A DNA stretch of 64,000 nt from Alteromonadaceae bacterium Bs31 (GCA_900177435.1 FXAI01000006.1:124001-188000); one strand, 5' to 3'. Counted from the first letter of the stretch, positions 43,285 to 51,808 are shown. A program made the numbers and translations. Notes: generated by a model not told the origin, from the sequence alone.

Positions 43285-44496
43285 ATGCTTATAAAGCTTG
43301 CGTGGCAAAGCCTTTGTTTTCGGCGTGGTGCAGTACTGATAACTGTTGCAGCGCTCGCTGTTAGCGTTTTTACACTACTCAGTATTGAGTACCTGCGCTA
43401 TACCGCTAAACAGAGTTTTAGCAGCACTGTATCGGGCGTCGATTTACTTGTGGGGCCTCGCACGGGCGATATTAATTTATTGTTGACTACGGTTTTTCGT
43501 ATTGGTCAACCCTCGCAAAACATGTCCTTGAAAAGCTATCAGTATTTGACAAACCTTCCTGACGTGTCGTGGAGTATTCCTATCAGCTTGGGAGATTCCC
43601 ACCGCGGGTTTCGCGTTGTTGGGACGGAAAAACAATTCTTTACCCGCTTTCAATACGGCCAGTCTCGGCCTTTAGTTTTCTCTCAGGGAAAAGCGTTTAC
43701 CGATACCTATGAGGTAGTTCTGGGTGCAAGTGTTGCTCGCGATCTTGGTTACAAAAATGGTCAAAAACTTGTTATTGCGCACGGGCTAGGCAAGACGAGT
43801 TTTAAGACGCATGATGCTTTTCCTTTTATAGTAAGCGGCCTCTTAGAGCCCACCGGAACACCGGTGGACAATGCACTGTATGTTAGGCTCGCAGGCTTAG
43901 ACGCAATACATCACACATCAGCAGCACACTTACATAATGCAGAAATGAAGGAGATTGAACCAAAAAGTATTTCAGCGGCGATGGTGGGTTTAAGCACTAA
44001 GCTTTCCACCTTTAAAGTGCAGCGCGAGATAAATACATCCGTCGTTGAACCTCTTACGGCAATTTTGCCTGGTGTGACATTGACACAATTGTGGCAAATG
44101 AGCCGGGGGATAGAAAGCGTAATAGATCTAATGGCGAAATTGATTTTATTCGCTTCTTTGTTGGGGATGGGCGCGGTAATGATAGCGACTTTGCGTGAGA
44201 GATTTTATGAGTTCTCTGTATTACGTACATTGGGCGCCGGGGTTTTCTTAATATTTATTTTAATTCAGGTAGAAGGAGTATTAATTGGCGCGCTTGGCTT
44301 AGCTTTAGGAGGGGCAACGTTTCTTTTGGCGATTAGACTATTTGGCGAGGATTTGGCCATAGCATATGGTATCGATATTGCTACCTACCGCATTTTATCA
44401 ATTTATTTTCTCGTAGCCCTGTACGTATTAATTGGAGCGCTCATTGTTGGTATTGTTCCGGCGTCGACGGGGTATCTTCGCGCCAGGAAACTGTAA
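43285..44496 (+). CDS. FtsX/MacB-type ABC permease
   Basis: This inner-membrane protein of about 403 residues has one N-terminal helix (about 18-38), a large periplasmic MacB-like domain (about 45-270) and three C-terminal helices (about 277-300, 320-350, 370-395), the layout of FtsX/MacB permeases. These systems usually do not import solutes but move lipoproteins or transmit force. In Zrg-type zinc systems such a pair works with DUF2796 and DUF3299 proteins by an unknown mechanism. ATG 43285 is chosen over an in-frame GTG at 43273 because the G-run at 43275-43277 can serve as its ribosome site. Confidence 0.88.
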   Translation: MLIKLAWQSLCFRRGAVLITVAALAVSVFTLLSIEYLRYTAKQSFSSTVSGVDLLVGPRTGDINLLLTTVFRIGQPSQNMSLKSYQYLTNLPDVSWSIPISLGDSHRGFRVVGTEKQFFTRFQYGQSRPLVFSQGKAFTDTYEVVLGASVARDLGYKNGQKLVIAHGLGKTSFKTHDAFPFIVSGLLEPTGTPVDNALYVRLAGLDAIHHTSAAHLHNAEMKEIEPKSISAAMVGLSTKLSTFKVQREINTSVVEPLTAILPGVTLTQLWQMSRGIESVIDLMAKLILFASLLGMGAVMIATLRERFYEFSVLRTLGAGVFLIFILIQVEGVLIGALGLALGGATFLLAIRLFGEDLAIAYGIDIATYRILSIYFLVALYVLIGALIVGIVPASTGYLRARKL

Positions 44497-45304
44497 GCAC
44501 TTGGTTTGAAAATTCGTGTTTCGTCTGAGTTTCCTGCGGGGAATAGCCAGAAACTGTTATTACATTCAATAACAGGTCTCTAGCCCAGCCTAGTTACAAA
44601 ATGTATGATTTTGAATCACTTGTTTGGAAGCTACCGGCACCTTGCCTTAGGCGTGCTCTACTCTGTAAATGTTAAAAAATGTTAATCTGTTCTAAAAGGT
44701 TTTCTCTTTGGGGTCTGAAACCCCACCCACATCAAAGATTGTTTTTCGAGCTCTTTGCTGCATAGTGCTCTATCCAAAAGAGGCCTCTCCTTTCCTTTTG
44801 CTGTGTAATGCTTATTCTGGTCTTGTTACATCCTGTTTAAATGGATAGTCCAAGGTAGCTCCCTAATGTGACAAGACCCGCCTATAAGTGCGTGGATTAT
44901 CTGGTATGCCCCGGCGCATGTGGATAAGCGCAGATCATAAGTGCGCAAAGCCCTTGTTGCCTGCACAATGCCTACAGGGTGTATAGCGAGTAATGTCTAT
45001 TTTCAGGTACTGTACTGGCCACCTTGTTTTGGGTGTATCAGGGGCAGGTGCCGCGCTAAGGCCTGGACGTTGGAAAATGATATGCCCGAAACAAGCGGTA
45101 ACTGTGGGTAACTCCTTCATTCCTTGTCACATGCGACACTTATTCGTGGGTGTTTTTTCTTGTTACTTTTAACTTTCATACTTGGGCGGTAGCCAAATAA
45201 GCTGGCTACCGCTAGAATTCGCCAGTCTTTCCCTGGATTTACATCCTTGCACCAAGTTTAGGAGCTGCTAGTAGGTAGTGTGAGCTGCGTAACAGCTATC
45301 GGTT
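44497..45304. other. 808-bp region without a credible gene, containing several inverted repeats
   Basis: Seen here are a perfect 8-bp inverted repeat CTGTTATT-N6-AATAACAG (44554-44575); a small hairpin TGGGGT-ctgaa-ACCCCA (44709-44725); and a near-perfect 10-bp inverted pair CTTGTTACAT (44822-44831) and ATGTGACAAG (44865-44874), with the complementary form CTTGTCACAT again at 45123-45132. A 61-codon minus-strand frame at 44935-45120 is not convincing. The hairpins lack clear T tails. No tRNA or mobile-element signature was seen. Confidence 0.45.
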
Positions 45305-46162
45305 ATGAAATTAAAAGAAATACCTGGAGCACTACTTAATCAACTTTTGCTGGAAGCGATTCCAGTGGGGCAGTTGCTGGAGACAGAGTGTGAGCGCAGA
45401 CCTGTTGTTGTTTCGCTAACTACCATTCCAACGCGTTTGTCGTATGTGCACATAACGATTCGGAGCCTGCTGCGCCAAACGGTGTTACCAGAGAAGATCA
45501 TCCTTTGGTTAAATGCTGAACTGCGGCATTCAGTGCCAAAGAAGCTCAAGCGCTTGCAAAGCGAGCTTTTTGAGATCCGCTACTCAAACCTTACCTGTCC
45601 CCACAGGAAGCTGATTCACTCTCTCGATGCTTTTCCTGGCAGTGTGATTGTCACCTGTGATGATGACGCCATGTATGAGAGAACCTGGCTCGAAAACCTG
45701 TTTCAAGAGCACCTTCTTTACCCCGAACAAATTATAACCAATCGCGGCCACCTGATAACTTACGATAAAGAGGGTAATACCCTGCCCTACCTTGAGTGGC
45801 AAAAAATAAGGCGCAATGGACATAGTTCCCCTGCACTCATGCCCGCTGGCTATGGCGGTGTACTCTATCCCGCAGGTTGTTTTATGGATGAAGTGACAAA
45901 TCAGGAACTCTTTCTCAAGCTGGCGCCTACCGCTGATGACCTCTGGTTTAAAGCTATGTCCTACCTTAAAGGCACCCTCTGTCGCTGCAGCATGAATCCG
46001 GGCAAAAAGCCCGTCACAATACTTGGAACACAGAGCTTTCGCCTAGGGCACACGAATATACATCTCGACCAAAACCGGGAACAGTGGAATGCGCTGCTCA
46101 AGCACTTCAACTTTACTACGCCTCAACCTGAGCTGGTGCAAGATAATACAACTCGTGTTTGA
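45305..46162 (+). CDS. Glycosyltransferase-like protein (GT-A fold)
   Basis: This soluble protein of 285 residues begins like a GT-A nucleotide-sugar transferase: VVVSLTTIPTRLSYVHITIRSLL, then QTVLPEKIILWLN. A DxD-type metal motif is present as D119-D120-D121 in VTCDDDAMY, and an acidic DDLWFKAM segment occurs near residues 214-221 where a catalytic base is often placed. This is the pattern of small glycosyltransferases with an N-terminal TTIP(S/T)R motif. It precedes the kinase/ATP-grasp cassette by about 160 bp in the same direction, so membership in that unit is possible but not shown. Donor and acceptor are unknown. Confidence 0.75.
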   Translation: MKLKEIPGALLNQLLLEAIPVGQLLETECERRPVVVSLTTIPTRLSYVHITIRSLLRQTVLPEKIILWLNAELRHSVPKKLKRLQSELFEIRYSNLTCPHRKLIHSLDAFPGSVIVTCDDDAMYERTWLENLFQEHLLYPEQIITNRGHLITYDKEGNTLPYLEWQKIRRNGHSSPALMPAGYGGVLYPAGCFMDEVTNQELFLKLAPTADDLWFKAMSYLKGTLCRCSMNPGKKPVTILGTQSFRLGHTNIHLDQNREQWNALLKHFNFTTPQPELVQDNTTRV

Positions 46163-46319
46163 GTACCGCCTTGTCTGGCGTCGTGAGACAATACTTATAT
46201 TCCATACTTAATCAGAGGTTCCTTAAGTTTAAGTCGTTAAGTTCATGACGACCGGGCAGATTTTAGAAAGAATTGACGTCCACCTTGAATTACTTCATTA
46301 GCATTACAGGTAAAGGTTA

Positions 46320-47978
46320 ATGGCCCGGTCTCTGCCAAAGGCTGTAAAAGAGAATCTTCATTTCTTATGTGTTGAGGTGGATTCGCAGCTAAATCTACTA
46401 CAACAATTCTTCAGCACTAGCCCTACGCTCTCTATTGCGCGCAGAATTATGGATCGCAGTGGTTATGTCTATAATCTCAAATTGCGCATTCATACGGCCT
46501 GTATCGATACCTTGGCCGATAGGAGGCAAAAAAGCACTTTAGAACGCCTTCGTTTCCGCAGTGTCGATTTAATTGCAACTGACCTGGAAAGGATCGCTGA
46601 ACTCAGTCGCGGTTGTGTAAAACAAGCCGATCTGGTGAATGATTTCGCGGCTATTCCACAAAAAGGAACCGTAAATTCAATAAGAAAAATACGTGCAGGC
46701 GTAGCATTAATCGAACCCGCGCTGGAGCAGAGTAATTCTGCTAAAGCCATACGGCTTGGCCAGGTGGAAACACAGTTAGATAAAAGCTACAGAAAGCTTC
46801 TCTCCGATTACCAATCATCTGCGCAGACGAAAAAACACTCAGAAGATGGAATACATGCACTTTTTATCGCTTGGCACATCAAGCAAATGGGAGAAACCCT
46901 GGTTAATATCAGTGAAGCGCTCATATCAGCAAACATAGGCCAACCGGTTAACTTTGAGCGATATTATTCCTTGCAGTCAATGATGGGGAGTTTAGAATCC
47001 GACCAACAAGGACTTCAGATAGAACACATTGCGGATACGCGTTCTGGCAGTGCTGTTTCAGGCATAGCATCAAACAAGCGCAGTAATGATAGTAGTAATG
47101 ATAACTATATTGCAATTTTTAAGGATGGATTAAAACGAAAGGTAAAAGAGGAGCGTGAAGGCGTTGAAAGCTGGCATGAAGTTTACCCGGGTTTGGCGCC
47201 TAAGATACTGGCCTATAAAAAACGTGGCCAATCAGCAGCAATTCTTATAGAGCATTTGCCCGGCTTAACTTTTGAGCAAATTGTGTTAAATGAATCGGAC
47301 GAGCTTGTTAAAGAAGCCTTTCGGAAAATTTGCGATACGCTTCGCTCTGTGTGGCGGGAAACTCAAACAAATAAAGCGATTTCAGCCAGTTTTATGGGGC
47401 AGATGGATACACGGATGGCAGAGGTATACAAACTGCACCCGGAGTTCTGCCAAACTAAAAGCAAAATTTGCGAGCTAAGTCTATTGCCCTTCGATACGCT
47501 TGTAAGACGCTGTCAAAGTATTGAAGCAAAGCTTTTTGCTCCTTTTTCTGTGTATATCCACGGTGATTTTAATGTAGATAATATTATATTTGACCCAATC
47601 GAAAAGCGGGTTAACTTTATTGATTTGCATCGCTCATGCTACATGGACTATGCGCAAGATGTTTCGGTTTTTATGGTAAGTAACTATCGTTTACAAACCT
47701 TAGACGCAGGTTTAAGAAAGCGCATAATGTCGGTTGCCATAGATTTTTACCGCAGTACCCGTCGATATGCCAAAAGCCAGAATGATATTACCTTCGATAT
47801 TAGGTTAGCACTGGGTCTGGCGCGCTCCTTTGCGACATCAACCCGCTTTATATTAGACAACACTCTGGCCCGTGATATGTTTTTCCGCTCACGGTATTTA
47901 ATGGAGAAAATACTGGACGCAGACCTAAGTAAGCCGGAAAAATTCAAATTGAATGTGAAGGAGGTTTTCGTTGACTGA
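46320..47978 (+). CDS. PhoU-like helical domain fused to an aminoglycoside-phosphotransferase-type kinase
   Basis: This 552-residue protein is in two parts. Residues 1-230 or so are all-helical with features of PhoU-like three-helix bundles (LERLRFRSVDLIATDLERIAEL and later MGETLVNISEALISANIG). Residues 255-540 form an APH/choline-kinase-type domain: YIAIFKDGLKRKVKEE with the ATP-binding lysine region, AILIEHLPGLTFEQIV as hinge, the catalytic loop H414-G-D416-F-N-V-D-N and the metal-binding D435 in NFIDLHRS. It is a small-molecule-type kinase that should be active; substrate unknown. ATG 46320 follows AGGTAAAGG. The end overlaps the ATP-grasp gene by 8 bp, so the two are coupled. Confidence 0.82.
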   Translation: MARSLPKAVKENLHFLCVEVDSQLNLLQQFFSTSPTLSIARRIMDRSGYVYNLKLRIHTACIDTLADRRQKSTLERLRFRSVDLIATDLERIAELSRGCVKQADLVNDFAAIPQKGTVNSIRKIRAGVALIEPALEQSNSAKAIRLGQVETQLDKSYRKLLSDYQSSAQTKKHSEDGIHALFIAWHIKQMGETLVNISEALISANIGQPVNFERYYSLQSMMGSLESDQQGLQIEHIADTRSGSAVSGIASNKRSNDSSNDNYIAIFKDGLKRKVKEEREGVESWHEVYPGLAPKILAYKKRGQSAAILIEHLPGLTFEQIVLNESDELVKEAFRKICDTLRSVWRETQTNKAISASFMGQMDTRMAEVYKLHPEFCQTKSKICELSLLPFDTLVRRCQSIEAKLFAPFSVYIHGDFNVDNIIFDPIEKRVNFIDLHRSCYMDYAQDVSVFMVSNYRLQTLDAGLRKRIMSVAIDFYRSTRRYAKSQNDITFDIRLALGLARSFATSTRFILDNTLARDMFFRSRYLMEKILDADLSKPEKFKLNVKEVFVD

Positions 47979-48864
47979 TTTAAAGGTTGCTGTGGTTGGA
48001 GTACCGGGAAAATGGTCTACCGAAACGCTTGCGGACTGTTTGGAAGAAAAAACAGGCTACAGACTGGTCATCGATATGGCCGAGGTGGAATTGGACTTGC
48101 AACGCGGTGAACTGCGGTATGGGGATTTCGACCTGTGCAGTTTGGATGGGATTGCGGTTAAAAAAATTAGTGCTGAATACAGCCCTGCAGCCTTGGACAG
48201 GCTTGAGCTACTGCGTTACGCAGAGCAAAAGGGTGTTCGTGTGTTTAGCCCCGTAGGATCTATGCTTGGCATGCTCAACCGTGCAAGTTGTACTGTCAGC
48301 ATGGCGGCGGCTGGTATTCCTATGCCAGAAACGGTGCTAACGGAGAACGTGCAAGTAGCAATGCAGGCAGTGCACACCTTTAAAGCAGCTGTTTTTAAGC
48401 CCCTGTTCTCGACTAAAGCTCGCGGTATGTGCGTATTAGAGAAAGATCAGCAAGATCTAGCCACAGCTATAGCAGTATTTAAGCAAGACAACCCCATGAT
48501 GTATATTCAAAAGAAAGTTGAGTTGCCGGGGCGCGATCTTGGGCTGGTATTTCTTGGCGGAAAATATCTTGGTGCTTATGCTCGTGTTGCGCAAACTGAC
48601 AGCTGGAATACCACTATCAACAGTGGTGGCCGCTATGAAAATGCAGAATTGCCGCAAGCCTATATCGAGCTGGGCTATAAGGCCCAGGCTCTATTTAATA
48701 TGGACTTCACCACTGTGGACTTGGCAGAAACAGATCAGGGCCCAATAATTTTTGAAGTATCTGCTTTTGGCGGTTTTAAGGGAGCGTTAGAGGGCACTGG
48801 GTTAAATGCGGCCAGCAGGTACAGCGATTATATCGTTGACCAGCTGCGGCAAGGCCCAAACTAG
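47971..48864 (+). CDS. RimK-like ATP-grasp ligase (GAK-system type)
   Basis: This 297-residue ATP-grasp enzyme has AVFKPLFSTKARGM as the ATP-binding lysine and glycine loop, MYIQKKVELPGRDLGLVFLGG as the hinge and central strand, and FTTVDLAETDQGPIIFEVSAFGG carrying the Asp/Glu metal ligands. The N-terminal pre-ATP-grasp domain includes LDGIAVKKIS. Such enzymes join an acid to an amine or add glutamate residues, via an acyl phosphate. The start is a TTG at 47971, fixed by an excellent AAGGAGG at 47958-47964; no ATG is available before residue 20. It matches my recollection of the ATP-grasp member of the GAK cassette. Substrate unknown. Confidence 0.85.
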   Translation: MTDLKVAVVGVPGKWSTETLADCLEEKTGYRLVIDMAEVELDLQRGELRYGDFDLCSLDGIAVKKISAEYSPAALDRLELLRYAEQKGVRVFSPVGSMLGMLNRASCTVSMAAAGIPMPETVLTENVQVAMQAVHTFKAAVFKPLFSTKARGMCVLEKDQQDLATAIAVFKQDNPMMYIQKKVELPGRDLGLVFLGGKYLGAYARVAQTDSWNTTINSGGRYENAELPQAYIELGYKAQALFNMDFTTVDLAETDQGPIIFEVSAFGGFKGALEGTGLNAASRYSDYIVDQLRQGPN

Positions 48865-48922
48865 ACCTCGGCACTGCTTAAAAGCAGTGGTAATTAGACA
48901 GTACACTATCGGACAGAAAAAA

Positions 48923-50026
48923 ATGATTATCGATAACACGGCGCTCACTGTAGCGGATGTACAGAATCAGCTGCAAGGTTCTCTGGCGCTATGTGATGCA
49001 CAGCTGCTGCTGGATATGGGCCGGGTTTCTTTGCGCGTAAGAAGTAACTCTGCTGAACTTATTAAAATTTTAAGCCGCTATTTTAAAGCAAGCATACAAC
49101 AGGGCCAGTGTAGCAAAGAAGTCCTCGAAGTGAGGGCGATTGAGTGCCCTGCGCCTTCACTCGATGTTGAATATCAGGAATGGCAAAGAGAAGCAGGGAA
49201 AATAGGCAGAAAAGACAGTTACAGTGATATTGAGGGCGGCCGAATAATACGGAAAGTGCGCACTGGAATGGTCTTTCTGCAGAGTAAAAACCTGTGTTTG
49301 GCAGCGGGGCCTTGTATCGCGTATAACAATCAAGTAATCAATTTTATAAACACACAATATATTACTTACTTGCAACAACGAGGCTGGTTGATCTGTCATG
49401 CAGCGGCTTTATCGAAAAATCAACGGGGCCTTGCGCTGGCTGGCTTATCCGGTGGAGGGAAATCCTCGCTGATGTTGCATTTGCTGGATAATAAACAATG
49501 GAATTACCTAACAAATGATCGTCTGCTGATCGATAAAAAGGATGACACCGTGTGCGCTGCAGGTATCCCAAAGCTCCCGCGAATAAACCCGGGAACCATC
49601 GTAAACAACCCTCGTCTGCACGCCTTATTAAGCTGCGAACAACATGAGCAATTTTCGGCTATGTCCAAAGAAGAACTTTGGTTACACGAAGAAAAATACG
49701 ATGTAAATATCGAACAGCACTATGGAGAAAACCGTTTGAGCACAGAGGCTGAATTAGCGGCCTTTGTGGTATTAAACTGGCAGTTTGCTCCCGGTGATGG
49801 AACACAGCTAACACAAATTGATCTTCGGCAGAGACCCGATTTATTGCAGGCAATTATGAAATCCCCCGGGCCATTTCACCAAAAACTGGATGGTAGTTTC
49901 AACAGCCAAGACCCCGGTTTTAACAACATCGCCTACCTGGAAATGCTGAGTTCTACGCCTGTATACGAAATAACAGGAGATAGGAATTTTACTGAAGCTT
50001 GTACCTTGATTGAGCAATTATTCTGA
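48923..50026 (+). CDS. HprK-related P-loop kinase (type B)
   Basis: This protein of 367 residues has an N-terminal region of about 165 residues with no recognised motif, then a HprK-like kinase core: GWLICHAAALSKNQRGLALAG and the P-loop GLSGGGKSS at 174-182, then NYLTNDRLLI and the GIPKLPRINPGT loop where HPr kinases carry the catalytic aspartate. HprK phosphorylates a serine on HPr in classical systems; the related A and B families have unknown targets. The ATG at 48923 is preferred; the open frame extends back to 48806 inside the previous gene. The ribosome site is weak (GGACAG). It stands 58 bp after the ATP-grasp gene and 8 bp before the Nudix gene. Confidence 0.83.
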   Translation: MIIDNTALTVADVQNQLQGSLALCDAQLLLDMGRVSLRVRSNSAELIKILSRYFKASIQQGQCSKEVLEVRAIECPAPSLDVEYQEWQREAGKIGRKDSYSDIEGGRIIRKVRTGMVFLQSKNLCLAAGPCIAYNNQVINFINTQYITYLQQRGWLICHAAALSKNQRGLALAGLSGGGKSSLMLHLLDNKQWNYLTNDRLLIDKKDDTVCAAGIPKLPRINPGTIVNNPRLHALLSCEQHEQFSAMSKEELWLHEEKYDVNIEQHYGENRLSTEAELAAFVVLNWQFAPGDGTQLTQIDLRQRPDLLQAIMKSPGPFHQKLDGSFNSQDPGFNNIAYLEMLSSTPVYEITGDRNFTEACTLIEQLF

Positions 50027-50034
50027 GCACGGCA

Positions 50035-51006
50035 ATGATCGAACTGCAACTGTATAGGCCCGGAAAAGGCAAGTCCACCAATAAGCAGGAATTAAAGAAA
50101 GCCAGTAAACTCTCTGCACAATTGCTGGGGAACTACTTGCTTGGTCAGGGGCTCACGCCCGATTACGTTTTTTACTCTGAATGCAAGCCCGCTTCTTCTG
50201 CTTCTACATCTGCTTTGCGTACCAGTGCAGAAAAATGCTGCAAAGTAATGGGTTACCCAATAAATGAAATTCGTAGGGTAGATTCCCCTTTCTTCCTGGA
50301 TGAAGAAAAATTTATGGAATTTTTATTGGTCGCATCAGGGAATAACATTCATAGCAAGAAAAAGGTTCTGCTTGTTGCAGATAAAGCTACTCTTAAGCGC
50401 GTAGTTCTTGGGCTGTTAAAGAACATAAAGTGTAAAATCACATTTGCCAGAAACTCTCTGCTGAGATTAGATGTAAACACTTCAGGCGGGTCAGATTCAA
50501 AAACAGTGTGTGCGAGCCAAACCAGCGCCCCACTCCATTTAGGCCAATTACCGAAAACATTTGCTTACCCTACACCGGCTTCTAAAGAGCAAAGGCTACG
50601 CCCTGCATATTATTACAATCAATCTGCAGCAATACCCTATCGAACCGGGGAAAACGGATTGGAGGTAATGTTGGTTGGTTCCAGTGGTCACTTCCACAAG
50701 GGCATTCCCAAGGGCATAATTGACCCGGGCTTAAGTGCTTGTGAGTCTGCCGAAAAAGAAGCTTGGGAAGAAGCTGGAGTAAAAGGAAAGATAAAGAAAA
50801 AGGCACTGGGTAGTTTTCAATATCAAAAATGGGGCGCGCAGTGCAGTGTGGAAGTGTTTTCACTGGCAGTAAGCGAAGTTTGCGATGAGGCAGCATGGCT
50901 GGAGCGCCATCGCGGTAGAGAGTGGCTAAGTGTCGCCAGCGCTTGCGAGCTTATTAAATATAAGCAGCTTATCCCCTTTTTACACCAATTAGAAAAAACA
51001 ATATGA
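50035..51006 (+). CDS. Degenerate SixA-like phosphatase domain fused to a Nudix domain
   Basis: This is a 323-residue fusion. Residues 1-150 or so look like the SixA histidine-phosphatase fold, but the catalytic RHG is replaced: IELQLYRPGKGKS has Pro where the phospho-accepting His should be. The C-terminal half (about 190-323) is a Nudix domain with SAAIPYR and the box region PKGIIDPGLSACESAEKEAWEEAGV. The KEAWEEAGV portion fits REUxEExGU except Lys for Arg, while the earlier Glu of the box is a Leu. So the first half is probably inactive and possibly a binding module, and the Nudix part may have altered chemistry. Its stop codon overlaps a new ATG (ATGA) that opens the broken gene downstream. 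Confidence 0.75.
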   Translation: MIELQLYRPGKGKSTNKQELKKASKLSAQLLGNYLLGQGLTPDYVFYSECKPASSASTSALRTSAEKCCKVMGYPINEIRRVDSPFFLDEEKFMEFLLVASGNNIHSKKKVLLVADKATLKRVVLGLLKNIKCKITFARNSLLRLDVNTSGGSDSKTVCASQTSAPLHLGQLPKTFAYPTPASKEQRLRPAYYYNQSAAIPYRTGENGLEVMLVGSSGHFHKGIPKGIIDPGLSACESAEKEAWEEAGVKGKIKKKALGSFQYQKWGAQCSVEVFSLAVSEVCDEAAWLERHRGREWLSVASACELIKYKQLIPFLHQLEKTI

Positions 51007-51461
51007 CACGCATTGCCATCGCACTGCTTCGTAATGGGGTCATAGAGCAGCGTTCAGACCTACCGCGATAAGCCTGAGGTTTTTTTTTGCAAAATGTTAG
51101 CAGGCTATGTAAGCATCAAGCCAAAGCGATACAGCTGCGCGCCTAAGCCTGGAGCACGGTGTTAGGCACTCAAACCAGCTGCTTAAAAGTCAAATCAAAC
51201 AAGATCTTTTCACCTTTGATTATGGTAACAGTGGCAAACATGATGCGAACACAGTATCGCGCAGTGTCTTTGCCGCTAACCGAACTGGGGCTTACTCGGC
51301 TGCACAGGATGGGTATTCATGCAATAGTCCAAGGGCATAGGAGTCGTCTGCAGGGCCAAAGGTTGGCACTGCGTCAGGGCCAGCTCCATATCGAGTGCGA
51401 TACCACACAGGATAGAAACTCCCGCGCTAAAAAAGGTCTGCAAGGTGTGCTTTCGAGATAA
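51003..51461 (+). pseudogene. Broken gene in the kinase cassette, C-terminal part metallophosphoesterase-like
   Basis: A start codon at 51003 overlaps the Nudix stop as ATGA, the usual sign of a coupled next gene. Its frame gives MTRIAIALLRNGVIEQ and then hits stops at 51069, 51075 and 51144. The same frame reopens from a GTG at 51159 to a stop at 51459-51461; the product ends with HRMGIHAIVQGHRSRLQGQRL followed by RQGQLHIECDTTQDRNSR. The QGHR and IECD elements resemble the end of metallophosphoesterase-like proteins as I remember them. The simplest reading is a decayed gene with deletions and nonsense changes. The 100-residue tail could still be translated, since GGAG precedes the GTG. Family identity is a low-certainty inference. 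Confidence 0.5.
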
Positions 51462-51541
51462 TAAGATTATTAGTATCAGTGACGATTACCCCTTTGCTAA
51501 AATGGTAGTCTCCGAAACATTTAGACTAAGCGCGGTTTGCC

Positions 51542-51808
51542 ATGCAGCAGAATAAAAATCTTTTTACCCATGAATCCCTACAGGATGCTCAGTCCATTCA
51601 GGATATTCTCAAAGCTGTTACCAAAGGCTTGGCCAAGGGCAAGCTCAATTTTAGCGATGAGGATGGCGAGGTCGTATTAAAACCTGAGGGTTTGCTAAAC
51701 CTGAAAGTGACCGCGCGCCGAGAAAATGCAAATAATCGGCTGGACCTGCGCATAAGTTGGCGTGACGAAGAAAAGCTTATTGAAAAGAAGAACCTGCGAG
51801 TAGAGTGA
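51542..51808 (+). CDS. Amphi-Trp domain protein
   Basis: This 88-residue protein consists almost wholly of the amphi-Trp domain: HESLQDAQSIQDILKAVTKG, then KGKLNFSDEDGEVVLKPEGLLNLKVTARR and the end LDLRISWRDEE with the conserved Trp. The domain is named for an amphipathic strand with a conserved tryptophan, and occurs in cassettes with HprK-related kinases and ATP-grasp proteins. Its function is unknown to me; it may be the substrate or carrier handled by the enzymes. No strong ribosome site precedes the ATG. It is separated from the Nudix gene by the broken gene and about 80 bp. Confidence 0.85.
   Translation: MQQNKNLFTHESLQDAQSIQDILKAVTKGLAKGKLNFSDEDGEVVLKPEGLLNLKVTARRENANNRLDLRISWRDEEKLIEKKNLRVE

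Noticed and set aside
44935-45120. 61-codon minus-strand frame in the gene-free stretch
   Set aside because: Short, no start signal and no motif; many Cys and Pro appear by chance.
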